Source: Candidatus Cloacimonadota bacterium
GTDB taxonomy: Bacteria > Cloacimonadota > Cloacimonadia > Cloacimonadales > WRIO01
Direction: 5' to 3'
Assembly (NCBI GenBank): GCA_009777575.1
Contig: WRLO01000012.1
Location: forward strand, 1 to 57,582
DNA length: 57,582 bases
Of the stretch, positions 43,619 through 52,330 are shown piece by piece. The notes under the pieces are model-generated. The model ran no database searches. It was not told the DNA's origin and was given only the letters and a program-made list of their open reading frames with translations. Every line of letters begins with the position of its first letter. Position 1 is the stretch's first letter. The translations under genes were made by a program, and so were the position numbers.

Positions 43619-45001
43619 TTACTCACCCAACCAATGTTCCATCAAACCAAAACCTTCCATCCCTAATCCTTTTAAAAAGACGATTAGAACAGCTATAGGA
43701 ATAATATATCTGATCAAAAATAAAAACACAGGGAAAAACTTTGCTGATAATTTTCCTTGATTTGTAATTTCTTCTTTTATATGTTCTCTACTATAAAACC
43801 AACCCAAGAAAAGGACTATTCCTAATATACCTAAGGGTAATAAAATATTTGAAGCTAAAAAATCACTTGCATCGAAAATATTTAAACCTATTATTTTTAC
43901 ATTCCGCAATGGTCCAAAGGATAATGTAGTAAATATACCGATTATGGCAGGGAATGTAGCACTGATAATTGTTGCCTTTCGCCTACTCATTTTCAGCTCT
44001 TCTTTTAGAGTAGCTACAGCCACTTCTAACATAGGTATAGCGGATGTCAGAGCTGCTATAATCAACATAAAGAAAAAAGACATAGCAAAAAAATGACCTC
44101 CATGCATTTGTTCAAAAATAGCCGGATAAACGACATAAACAAGGCCTGGTCCTTGCTCTGGTCTCATGCCTAAAGCAAAAAGAGCCGGAAAGATTGCTAT
44201 AGCACATATAGTAGCACTTACAATGTCAATAATGGTGACAGAAAATGCAGTTGAGGGTAGATTTTCGTTTTTTTTGATATATGAACCATAAGTGATCATA
44301 ATGCCATTACCGACACTGAGAGAAAAAGCAGCTTGACCTAGTGCGCTAAGAATAGCGTGTGTATTAATTTTTGAAAAATCTGGATAAAACAAAAATTTTA
44401 AGCCTTCCATAGAACCTGGTAGTGTTAACCCTTTAATAGCCAATAATATAAGAGCTAAAAACATGATAGGCATAAGGATTTTTGAGTATTTTTCTATACC
44501 TTTTTGGACACCAAACGCAACGACTAGGGCAGTTAGTCCTACAAAAACAAACATCCAAGTCAAAGGTAAAACAATAGTCGAAGTAAAATCTGAAAATACC
44601 TGAGCATGATTTATCGAAACAGGTTGAGTAATGATATTTTTTGCAGAAAATATCATATACTGAAAAGCCCAACCAGCAACGGTGCTATAAAATGAAAGTA
44701 TAACAAATGCGGTCAATATTCCCATTAACCCAACTAAATACCAATGAGATTTAGGGGATAAGTTTTTAAAAGATCTTAATACATTGCCTTGGCCTTTTCG
44801 TCCTATAATAAATTCAGATAACATTACGGGAGTTCCTATAAGTATCATGAATGCAATGTAGATGATTAAAAAAGCACCTCCACCGTTTTCGCCTAGTAAA
44901 TATGGAAAACGCCATATACTACCGAGTCCTACCGCTGAAGCAATGACAGCCATAAGAACTCCAAATTTACTGGAAAAAGTATCCCTATTTTGTTGATTCA
45001 T
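43619..45001 (-). CDS. Sodium-dependent neurotransmitter-symporter (NSS/SNF) family transporter
   Basis: The 460-residue protein has about 12 hydrophobic segments. TM1 bears the sodium/substrate signature AVGLGSIWRFPYLLGENGGG (about 19-38), and TM6 has AFSLSVGNGIMITYGSYIKK (about 231-250). Bacterial members such as MhsT, TnaT and LeuT move hydrophobic amino acids with Na+. The gene lies 17 bases after the serpin stop, with AAAGGAG before its ATG. Together with the serpin it suggests life in a peptide-rich, protease-rich habitat such as a gut. Confidence 0.92.
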   Translation of the reverse strand: MNQQNRDTFSSKFGVLMAVIASAVGLGSIWRFPYLLGENGGGAFLIIYIAFMILIGTPVMLSEFIIGRKGQGNVLRSFKNLSPKSHWYLVGLMGILTAFVILSFYSTVAGWAFQYMIFSAKNIITQPVSINHAQVFSDFTSTIVLPLTWMFVFVGLTALVVAFGVQKGIEKYSKILMPIMFLALILLAIKGLTLPGSMEGLKFLFYPDFSKINTHAILSALGQAAFSLSVGNGIMITYGSYIKKNENLPSTAFSVTIIDIVSATICAIAIFPALFALGMRPEQGPGLVYVVYPAIFEQMHGGHFFAMSFFFMLIIAALTSAIPMLEVAVATLKEELKMSRRKATIISATFPAIIGIFTTLSFGPLRNVKIIGLNIFDASDFLASNILLPLGILGIVLFLGWFYSREHIKEEITNQGKLSAKFFPVFLFLIRYIIPIAVLIVFLKGLGMEGFGLMEHWLGE

Positions 45002-45018
45002 TTTATCTCCTTTACTTT

Positions 45019-46326
45019 TTAAAATGCCATTATAGTGCCAATAAATATTGGTACGTTTGTTTTATTGTCTATGATTGCAAATACATAAGGTCTATCAAGA
45101 TGCACAATCTTGGGTGGTGGCGGGACACTTCTAGCAGTCATTGTCACAGAAGTCGCTGCAGCTGCTTTTGTTCCTATTTCATCAACGGAAATAAAGGTTT
45201 TGTGCTGGACTTTAGAAATAAAAATGTTCCCTACACGAGAAGTTGCCATCTTCTTAAAATCTGCAAAATGTTCATTAAATGCCAATGGTATACCAAGTTC
45301 CATGAGAGTACTATTTAAAATTATGTCATACTCAAATTCAAATTTTGGCATCGAAGCTCTTACTACGCTACGGTAGGAATTTTCTAAAGTGTTAATAAAA
45401 CTCTCTCCTGTAAGCGAGTAAATGTATTCTTCTATATTGACATCCTGTTTTGGAAGTAGAGCTACAAAGCTATAATGATCGTGGATATAAGGTTTTCTAA
45501 AGCCTATCACCATGTTATTTTCGATATATAGTCCTTCTTCAGAATGCATGAAATCAATGTTCACAACATTTCCATTTTTATTTGTAAAATCTCTTTTTCG
45601 AACATCACTTTCCTCATATCCACTCATCCATTCAGCATCAAAGACTACAGCATTGATTAAAAACATTATATCGTCTCTTTCTATTCTTTCAATTATTTCT
45701 GTTATCAGACCATCTGTGTTTGATTTCACCCAATCATTTATATCATTTAATGTTTGTATATCAAAACTAGATTTATTTATTGTGGCTTTGTAAAAATCTA
45801 TCGCGGTTTGAAGAAAATCTGGAACTATAGTAAGGCTTCCATCGTCACGAATCCAAATTGAGTTTGCTATTTCTAATTTTGACTTTTCAATACTTGGTAG
45901 ATTTTCAGTAAAGCTATGTAAATAATCATTTAGGTCAGAAATAGAAGCACTACCTGCAAGTAATCTTTCCATTTCAAAGAGTGTTTCCCCATCTGCTCCG
46001 TTTGCTGTCATAGCCAATGCCAGCATTATAGATAGTGGTGAAACAAGAGAATTTTCTGTAGGAGATATTGTTTTCTTAAATATCTCAATGGAAAAATCTG
46101 CCATGTTTTTAATGAAAATATCATCAGTAAGTTTTTCATATTCTTGCTTTGTTTCCAGAGAAAAATTAATAGCATTTTCTACAATGTAATCGCTATTTGC
46201 TGATTCGTCAACAAAACCAATGGTCTCTGAATAACTGTTCTTTATAACTGATGTTCTAAAAACAATAAAAAGAACTATAATCAATGCCAATAAGAAAGAA
46301 TAGGTATATAATTTTGAATGCTTCAT
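45019..46326 (-). CDS. Membrane-anchored or secreted serpin with predicted P1 arginine
   Basis: From ATG 46326 the protein is 435 residues: an N-terminal membrane segment or signal (SFLLALIIVLFIVF, about 9-22), a linker, then a full serpin fold (NSLVSPLSIMLALAMTANGA near 90). The hinge and reactive loop read DEIGTKAAAATSVTMTARSV; counting 17 residues from the hinge glutamate places Arg at P1 and Ser at P1', typical of inhibitors of trypsin-like proteases. Small residues at P12-P9 (AAAA) mark an inhibitory serpin. PYVFAIIDNKTNVPIFIGTI matches the serpin signature. I reject the 46395 start because it overlaps the promoter; AAAGGAAA precedes 46326. Confidence 0.88.
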   Translation of the reverse strand: MKHSKLYTYSFLLALIIVLFIVFRTSVIKNSYSETIGFVDESANSDYIVENAINFSLETKQEYEKLTDDIFIKNMADFSIEIFKKTISPTENSLVSPLSIMLALAMTANGADGETLFEMERLLAGSASISDLNDYLHSFTENLPSIEKSKLEIANSIWIRDDGSLTIVPDFLQTAIDFYKATINKSSFDIQTLNDINDWVKSNTDGLITEIIERIERDDIMFLINAVVFDAEWMSGYEESDVRKRDFTNKNGNVVNIDFMHSEEGLYIENNMVIGFRKPYIHDHYSFVALLPKQDVNIEEYIYSLTGESFINTLENSYRSVVRASMPKFEFEYDIILNSTLMELGIPLAFNEHFADFKKMATSRVGNIFISKVQHKTFISVDEIGTKAAAATSVTMTARSVPPPPKIVHLDRPYVFAIIDNKTNVPIFIGTIMAF

Positions 46327-46390
46327 AAATTTTTTTCCTTTAATAACAATTTTGTATAAATCAAGGTCTGTGTTGTTCTTAAATAGAAAA

Positions 46391-46406
46391 CTCATTATAC
46401 AATGAG
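46391..46406. promoter_or_regulatory. Palindrome at the predicted serpin transcription start
   Basis: CTCATT-ATAC-AATGAG is a 6+6 inverted repeat beginning three bases downstream of the -10-like ATTTGT. Its place over the expected start point fits an operator, though a chance palindrome is possible. Confidence 0.35.
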
Positions 46407-46408
46407 TG

Positions 46409-46438
46409 ACAAATAATAAATCTATTTTTTTTTGTCAA
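46409..46438 (-). promoter_or_regulatory. Candidate serpin operon promoter (TTGACA-N18-ATTTGT)
   Basis: Reading leftward, TTGACA spans 46438-46433 and ATTTGT 46414-46409, followed by C, 83 bases before ATG 46326. It diverges from the promoter at 46497-46526. Confidence 0.52.
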
Positions 46439-46496
46439 CAATTATATTTTTTGAGCTATTTGTTAAATCATTAGAAATTGTTTTCAAGAAAAACAC

Positions 46497-46526
46497 TTGA
46501 CATAAAGAGTAAAGTAAAAATATTGT
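46497..46526 (+). promoter_or_regulatory. Candidate promoter of the transporter-phosphorelay operon (TTGACA-N18-TATTGT)
   Basis: TTGACA 46497-46502 and TATTGT 46521-46526 flank an 18-base spacer. The leader ORF at 46559 begins 33 bases later and the giant fusion gene at 46630. Confidence 0.57.
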
Positions 46527-46558
46527 CATTTTAATGGAAAAAATATATTGGAGGAGCT

Positions 46559-46633
46559 GTGAATAGAGAAACTAGAATAGATGTAAAAGGATTTTTTACC
46601 TTTCCTATCACAAATCAAGGAGGGGAGGTATGA
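46559..46633 (+). CDS. Possible 24-residue leader peptide coupled to the giant fusion gene
   Basis: GTG 46559 follows GGAGGAG, with only a short gap. The frame begins MNRETRIDVKGFFTFPITNQ and ends in GTATGA, overlapping the ATG of the downstream gene by two bases; the downstream ribosome site GGAGGGGAGG is itself within the ORF. Such overlap would couple translation of the two. I do not recognise the peptide, and it may be chance. Confidence 0.3.
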   Translation: MNRETRIDVKGFFTFPITNQGGEV

Positions 46634-49600
46634 GAGAAAAGTTGTCTTTTTTTATTAATAAGAAAAACTATGCAAAACATATCAACATAATCAAAAAACA
46701 AAAAATTTGGATTTCGTTTTTATTTTTAATTATATTAATTTCCTTTTTTTATAGTTGCACAAATAGGAGAGCAGAAGAAGCCATAAGTGGGACAAGAACA
46801 TATAAAGATTTTGTGGATAGTGGAAAAAGATTTGGTGTAGAAGCAGGCGATGTATATGGTTCTTTAGCTAGGGAATTATTTGTCGCAAGATCTGTAACAG
46901 AAAGTATTAATATAGCAGATTTACTTAGGATATTGAGTAGTCGTCGAATCGATGCAATCATAGTTGGACACCAATATTTACCACAAATGATTAGCAGTGG
47001 GCTCTATGCAGATTTTGAGTATTTATGGGTACCGAGTGATGTATTTTTAAAAGAAGCAGCTTTTGTATTTCATACAGAAGAGCTTCGAGATCAATATAAT
47101 GAATGGTTTTACACTATAGTCTCAGATGGAACTTATCAATTAATCTTAGATAGATGGTTGGGCGCCTCATTACCGCGTTTTGAGGATATCCCAGTCTTTG
47201 AATTTACAGGAGTAAACGGAATATTAAGAATTGCTGACACAGGTAATTATCCTCCGTTAAGTTATCTTGATCCACAGGGCAATCCAATCGGTTTTGGAGC
47301 AGAAATGATAAGTCGTTTTGCTCAACATATAGACAAGAGACCCGAATTTTCTTTTATGCCTTATGAGGCAATAACTCATTATGTAGTAGCAGGTAATGCT
47401 GATATGAGTGCAGCCACAAAATCATTGGAAGACGAAAGAAGAGACAATTTATTTTTTGGAGAACCAAGTCTTGTGACTCGAGCTGTTTTGATAGTTCGTA
47501 GAGGTGAAAAGATAGGTGTCGACATAAATGATTTTATAGGAGAACGGATAGCTGTCCTATCAGGAGCATTTACTTATACAACCACTCAAAACATAGGTGC
47601 AACACCAATAATATATCAAAATACTGAAACCGCAATAGACGATGTTCGAAATGGACGAGTCTTTGGTTTTATGGAATCAATATCATTTTTACGGGCAAAA
47701 ATAGCAACAACTGGACATGATATATACGATTTAATACCTATACCTCATGAGATAGATAGGCTTATCATAGCAGCTATATCAAATGATCAAGTTATAATTG
47801 ATAGTTTTGATTTATTTCTAAATGAAATGGAAAAATCTGGGATACTTCAATATTTGCAAGACTACTGGTTTACAATTGATTTTACAAAAGAAATGAGTAT
47901 TGAAGAAAGTAGAAAAAAACTGTTAGAAAAAACGAATTTAGATGATATAAATCTACCACTCAATATCCCATTGGAAAGAAATCTAAAAGTAGCAATATCT
48001 GCTGAAGCAGAACCCTTTGTTTATAAAGATAATACAGGAGAGTTTTCTGGATATAGCGTAGATATTGCCCTTCTTTTTGGTGAATTTTTAGGTAGGGAAG
48101 TTGAATTTGTCAATGTGTCATTTCAGGATTTACTACCCTTGGTTGAGAATAGTTTAGTAGATATCAGCATAGATAGAATAGGAATAACTACAGAAAGACA
48201 AAAGAGGGTATTATTTTCAAAACCAATTTATGAAGATCAATGTGGCATACTTGTTTTACGAACCCATCATCAAATCGGAAATAATACAGACTATACTAAC
48301 TTTATTGGTCGTAGGATAGGTGTTTCTTTAGGATCTTTAGCCGAAGCGGTAGCTCAAAACCTTTTAAGAGCAAACACGGTTTCGTATTTAAACTATTCAG
48401 CTGGCATAGAAGATATACGAAGAGGCAGAATAGATGGCTATATGACAGATTTGGTGTCTTTGAATTTGTTGGAGAGGATACCGGAAAACCATGATTTAAT
48501 TGTTCATGAAGTTCCTTCACATTTATTTAAATTGCCGATGGGAGCCTTTTCAACAAACCAAGATGTAATTAATAGATTTAATAATTTTTTAGAAGATCTA
48601 GATAGGCGAGAGATACTTACAGAAATACAAGAAAGATGGTTTTCAGGAAATCCAGATCTCGATGCAGATATAATATCAATAAATACCTCTGGAAGAAATG
48701 GAGTTTTGCGTGTTGCAACCTGTAGCGATAGACCACCTTATTCATTTTTGGGATCTAATGGCAGGTTAAATGGCTACAGCATAGAGTTAGCAAGGCTTTT
48801 TGCGGCACATGAGGATATGATAGTTCGCTTTTCTGATATGGAATTTAGTTCTTTGATACCTTTTGTAATGGCAGGAAGAGCAGATATCGGATTAGCAAAT
48901 GTAAGCATAACAGAAGAGAGAAGACAAAGTGTAATATTTTCAGAACCAGTCTGGTATGACACATTTGGTATTATAGCCCTAAGGGACGATGATGAAATGG
49001 ATAATCTTATTGATGATCTATCACTATCAACACCATTTATGGGTCAAAGAATAGGTGTCATGTATGGGACAGTCTTTGATAAATTAGTAACTGAAGTCAT
49101 TCGAGGAATACCTGTGTATTATTATGATTATGATTTAGCAGTGGTAGATTTTAATACAGGTAGAATCAGCGGATTTATGTTGCATCATTCAGTGGCAAAT
49201 TTGATGAGAACATTGACAGCCAATGCTGTAGATGTTCATGAGCTTTATCCGACAGAAATGTTTATAACCCAAACAAGTGCAATATCAATAGATCCTGAGA
49301 TAATAAATAATTTTAATCAGTTTTTACAAAATATAAGAGAAGATGGGACACTAGTTGATATTAAAAAAAGATGGATTCGTAATCCTGAAGGTTCTCGTCC
49401 CATATTACCGGATATATCAGAATCAGAAGAAAATGGGATATTAAGGCTCGCTACATCGGGAAAAACACGACCTTTTTCATATTTTAATATAAATGGTGAA
49501 CTAGTAGGCTATGGTGTAGAAATAGCGAAACGATTTGCTTATTCACAGAGAATGGGCTTGGAAGTCATACATTTGAATTTGCACGAAATAACAGCATTTG

Positions 49601-50436
49601 TTGAGAGTGGAAGAGCAGATATTGGGATTGATGTATTTCAAAGTCAGCATAATTTTGATGGTGCTATCTTGTTTTCAGACCCAATTTATGAGGACAATGC
49701 AGCTGTAATATCATTAGTCAAACATAAAGAAGCGAAGCCTAATCAATTTTCTTTATTCATTTCATGGTTCAAGAATGGGATAAGGACAAATTTTATTGTA
49801 GATAATAGATGGAGGTTATTGTTAGAAGGTTTTCAGGTCACATTAATGGTTGCAGTTTTAGCACAAATATTAGGAACTATATTGGGAAGTATTATAGCAT
49901 ATTTACTATCTCAAAAGAATATTTTCTTAAAATGGATAGGCAATATTTATTATGAGTTTATAAATAGAATACCTATAGTAATGCTTTTATTAATAGCATT
50001 TTACATTATGTTTTCACGAACTTCATTGACAAATATCCAAATTGCTATTATTGTCTTTACGATGCTATCAAGTATGGAGGTAGCTAAGGTCTTGAAAAAA
50101 TCTTTTTCTATGGTCAATAAAGGAGAAATAGAAGCAGCTAAGAGTTTGGGATTTTCATCATCTCGAGTTTTTATCAGTATAGTTTATCCGCAAGTATTAT
50201 ATTATTCAATATCAGACTATACCAAAAGTTTTATTAATTTATTAAAAACAACGGCAATTTTGGGATATATAGCTATAATGGATCTGACACGGGCAGTAGA
50301 AATAATCAGAAGTAGGACCTTTGACCCATTTTTCCCATTAGTTTTTGCTACTTTGATTTATTTTATTCTAATAACTTTATTGATTTATTTTTTTAAGTAT
50401 TTAGTAAAACGAATACAAAGAGGAATAGTTTTATGA
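46630..50436 (+). CDS. Multi-domain solute-binding / ABC permease fusion (amino-acid type)
   Basis: The 1268-residue protein starts with an export anchor ending ISFFYSC (Cys about 44, possible lipoprotein). Residues about 60-185 match only the second lobe of a family 3 binding domain. Full binding domains follow at about 195-440, 447-680 and 689-930 (each opening like NGILRIADTGNYPPLSYLD). A first lobe alone lies at about 934-1050 (NGILRLATSGKTRPFSYFN). Residues about 1060-1268 are a His/Gln-type permease with about five TM segments and the EAA loop GEIEAAKSLGFSSSRVFISI (about 1166). The outer half-domains could pair into a permuted unit. Amino-acid or related ligands are likely. It overlaps the ATPase gene by four bases. 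Confidence 0.85.
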   Translation: MREKLSFFINKKNYAKHINIIKKQKIWISFLFLIILISFFYSCTNRRAEEAISGTRTYKDFVDSGKRFGVEAGDVYGSLARELFVARSVTESINIADLLRILSSRRIDAIIVGHQYLPQMISSGLYADFEYLWVPSDVFLKEAAFVFHTEELRDQYNEWFYTIVSDGTYQLILDRWLGASLPRFEDIPVFEFTGVNGILRIADTGNYPPLSYLDPQGNPIGFGAEMISRFAQHIDKRPEFSFMPYEAITHYVVAGNADMSAATKSLEDERRDNLFFGEPSLVTRAVLIVRRGEKIGVDINDFIGERIAVLSGAFTYTTTQNIGATPIIYQNTETAIDDVRNGRVFGFMESISFLRAKIATTGHDIYDLIPIPHEIDRLIIAAISNDQVIIDSFDLFLNEMEKSGILQYLQDYWFTIDFTKEMSIEESRKKLLEKTNLDDINLPLNIPLERNLKVAISAEAEPFVYKDNTGEFSGYSVDIALLFGEFLGREVEFVNVSFQDLLPLVENSLVDISIDRIGITTERQKRVLFSKPIYEDQCGILVLRTHHQIGNNTDYTNFIGRRIGVSLGSLAEAVAQNLLRANTVSYLNYSAGIEDIRRGRIDGYMTDLVSLNLLERIPENHDLIVHEVPSHLFKLPMGAFSTNQDVINRFNNFLEDLDRREILTEIQERWFSGNPDLDADIISINTSGRNGVLRVATCSDRPPYSFLGSNGRLNGYSIELARLFAAHEDMIVRFSDMEFSSLIPFVMAGRADIGLANVSITEERRQSVIFSEPVWYDTFGIIALRDDDEMDNLIDDLSLSTPFMGQRIGVMYGTVFDKLVTEVIRGIPVYYYDYDLAVVDFNTGRISGFMLHHSVANLMRTLTANAVDVHELYPTEMFITQTSAISIDPEIINNFNQFLQNIREDGTLVDIKKRWIRNPEGSRPILPDISESEENGILRLATSGKTRPFSYFNINGELVGYGVEIAKRFAYSQRMGLEVIHLNLHEITAFVESGRADIGIDVFQSQHNFDGAILFSDPIYEDNAAVISLVKHKEAKPNQFSLFISWFKNGIRTNFIVDNRWRLLLEGFQVTLMVAVLAQILGTILGSIIAYLLSQKNIFLKWIGNIYYEFINRIPIVMLLLIAFYIMFSRTSLTNIQIAIIVFTMLSSMEVAKVLKKSFSMVNKGEIEAAKSLGFSSSRVFISIVYPQVLYYSISDYTKSFINLLKTTAILGYIAIMDLTRAVEIIRSRTFDPFFPLVFATLIYFILITLLIYFFKYLVKRIQRGIVL

Positions 50437-51506
50437 GTATCATGTCAATCAATAATCTATGCGTAAAGTATGGAAAAAATATCGTTTTACAAGAAGTAAA
50501 TGCAGAAATAAATAAAGGAGATATTATAGCATTAATTGGAGCTTCAGGCTCCGGAAAAACAGCCTTGCTCAGAGCTATAAACTACTTAGACCCACCAGAT
50601 TCTGGAGAGATAATTTTTATGGGAAAACCTATAGAGATGAAGAGTATTATCCAAACTCGCCGTAAGATAGGTATGGTTTTTAAAGATTCTCGATTGTTTA
50701 GACATCTAACATTACAAGAAAATATTGCATTGGGTCCAATAAAATATCAAAATATTTCCAAAGAACAAGCAAAAATTAAATCTATGCAGTTACTTAAATC
50801 AGTCGGATTAGCCGAAAAAGCAAATCTTTATCCCCATCAAATGTATGAGAGGCAAAGGTTAAGAGTGGCACTTGCCAGATGTATAGCGATGAATCCTGAT
50901 ATATTATTGATAGACGATTCTCCAGGTATGTTAGAACAAGTAGCTGTAGATGGAATAATGTCTTATGTAGAGAACTATACCCAAAACAAACTAACATTGT
51001 TGATAGAGACATATAATGTAGATTTTCTACGCAATACCGCGAATAGAATATTTTATATAGACGAACAAAAGATTTATGAGGAAGGTAATCCAGACATGAT
51101 ATTTAACAGTCCTCAAAAAGAAAAAACAAGAGATTATATAACCAAACTGCATTCAATAAGTTATGAAATCCAAAGCCGTGATTTTGATTTCATAGATTTA
51201 TATAATTCTCTTGAAAATTTTTGTATCAGAAACTATATAGAGATTACAACTGCAGCGAAACTTTATCTTTTAGTTGATGAAATAATCAACAATGTTATTG
51301 TCCCCATTTATGAAGCTTGCTCAATGAAAATAAGTTATTCTAAGCGTGCTAATACATTTGAGATAGCTGTCTCATACAAGGGCGAATCGATAAATGTGAT
51401 AGAATCAACAGATAATATTATATCAATGAAAATGATAAAAAAATATTCCAATCAGATACGGCATGAGTTTGTTGATGGCGTAAACACACTTTATTTTGAA
51501 ATATAA
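50433..51506 (+). CDS. ABC ATPase with eroded catalytic motifs and an RsbW-like GHKL C-terminal domain
   Basis: Residues 1-240 follow the GlnQ/HisP pattern with intact Walker A GASGSGKT (about 35-42). Where GlnQ has QLSGGQQQRVAIARAL this protein has QMYERQRLRVALARCI, so LSGGQ is lost. Walker B reads ILLIDDSPG: the catalytic Glu is Asp, and the SALD D-loop is GMLE. The H-loop histidine also appears replaced (IETYNVDF). Residues about 245-357 resemble an anti-sigma/GHKL domain: LLVDEIINNVIVPIYEAC as N-box and MIKKYSNQIRHEF then DGVNTLYFEI at the end, with a poor glycine box. Likely binds ATP and signals rather than driving rapid transport; inference. Confidence 0.78.
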   Translation: MSIMSINNLCVKYGKNIVLQEVNAEINKGDIIALIGASGSGKTALLRAINYLDPPDSGEIIFMGKPIEMKSIIQTRRKIGMVFKDSRLFRHLTLQENIALGPIKYQNISKEQAKIKSMQLLKSVGLAEKANLYPHQMYERQRLRVALARCIAMNPDILLIDDSPGMLEQVAVDGIMSYVENYTQNKLTLLIETYNVDFLRNTANRIFYIDEQKIYEEGNPDMIFNSPQKEKTRDYITKLHSISYEIQSRDFDFIDLYNSLENFCIRNYIEITTAAKLYLLVDEIINNVIVPIYEACSMKISYSKRANTFEIAVSYKGESINVIESTDNIISMKMIKKYSNQIRHEFVDGVNTLYFEI

Positions 51507-51538
51507 ATCATGTAAAAAATTAAGGAGGAAAAAATAGA

Positions 51539-52315
51539 ATGAGTATCAGAGAACAAATATTTAACATACCCGATCTAGTTTTTTCAGAAGAAATGCAAGA
51601 CATGACTGATGAACAATGGGACGAATATGTTGATGTATTACAGGTATTTATCATCACCTTCCCCACTAAAGAAATGAAGTTAAAATCATCATTAAATACT
51701 AAAAACATGGATGTAACCTTGAAGCTTCTTGTAGAAATTCAAGAAATGCTTCGCGATATCAATGCTTTTGAACTAGCAGACGAGTGTTCAAAACGGTTGT
51801 ATGGCTTTGATAAGAGTAAACCAGAGAGAATCGAGTCTTATGTAGCCTTTCTTTTATCGAGTGTAACAGCCTTGTCTCTGGATATACAAATGGCACTAAC
51901 GCAAAAAGAATCTCAAAAAATTCCTGTATCAATCCCTGAAACCACTCAGGATAAAAGATTGAGTAAGAGTATTTTAGCAGTAGATGATGATGTGTATTGC
52001 ATCCATTTATTTAAAGCCGCGTTAAAAGATGTTCCCTGTAAGATTATCGCAGCTAATTCTGGTAAAGAAGCTTTGAATATGCTAAACAAGATAAAACCTC
52101 ATTTATTTGTTTTGGATATAGATATGCCGGGCATGAATGGTATAGAGTTAGCCAAGATCCTGAGAAAACAAGGTCAATATGCACCAATAATTTTCTTAAC
52201 TGGTAACGCTACAATGGAATATGTTCAAGAATGTCTTCAAGTAGGCGTTGCAGATTTTATAGTGAAACCGATAAATCCGCAAAATGTCGCAAGTAGGATA
52301 CAAAAATACTTGTAA
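51539..52315 (+). CDS. Receiver-domain response regulator with histidine-less HPt-like N-terminus (copy 1)
   Basis: The receiver (about 143-258) keeps all key residues: the acidic pair in LAVDDDVY, phospho-acceptor Asp in VLDIDMPGMNG (about 192), Thr in FLTGNA and Lys in IVKPI. Residues about 20-105 are helical and align with an HPt domain (LKSSLNTKNM...INAFELADE like the LKEAL...VGAKELA pattern), but the position of the phosphorylated His holds Val by my alignment. No output domain follows, so it likely acts by phosphorylation-dependent binding. GGAGG precedes the start. The next gene is a paralogue. Confidence 0.82.
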   Translation: MSIREQIFNIPDLVFSEEMQDMTDEQWDEYVDVLQVFIITFPTKEMKLKSSLNTKNMDVTLKLLVEIQEMLRDINAFELADECSKRLYGFDKSKPERIESYVAFLLSSVTALSLDIQMALTQKESQKIPVSIPETTQDKRLSKSILAVDDDVYCIHLFKAALKDVPCKIIAANSGKEALNMLNKIKPHLFVLDIDMPGMNGIELAKILRKQGQYAPIIFLTGNATMEYVQECLQVGVADFIVKPINPQNVASRIQKYL

Positions 52316-52330
52316 AAGGAGAAAGACAAA

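Noticed and set aside
46327..46395. Longer serpin start at 46395
   Set aside because: It would begin at about the predicted transcription start and add 23 residues ahead of the membrane segment; 46326 has the ribosome site.
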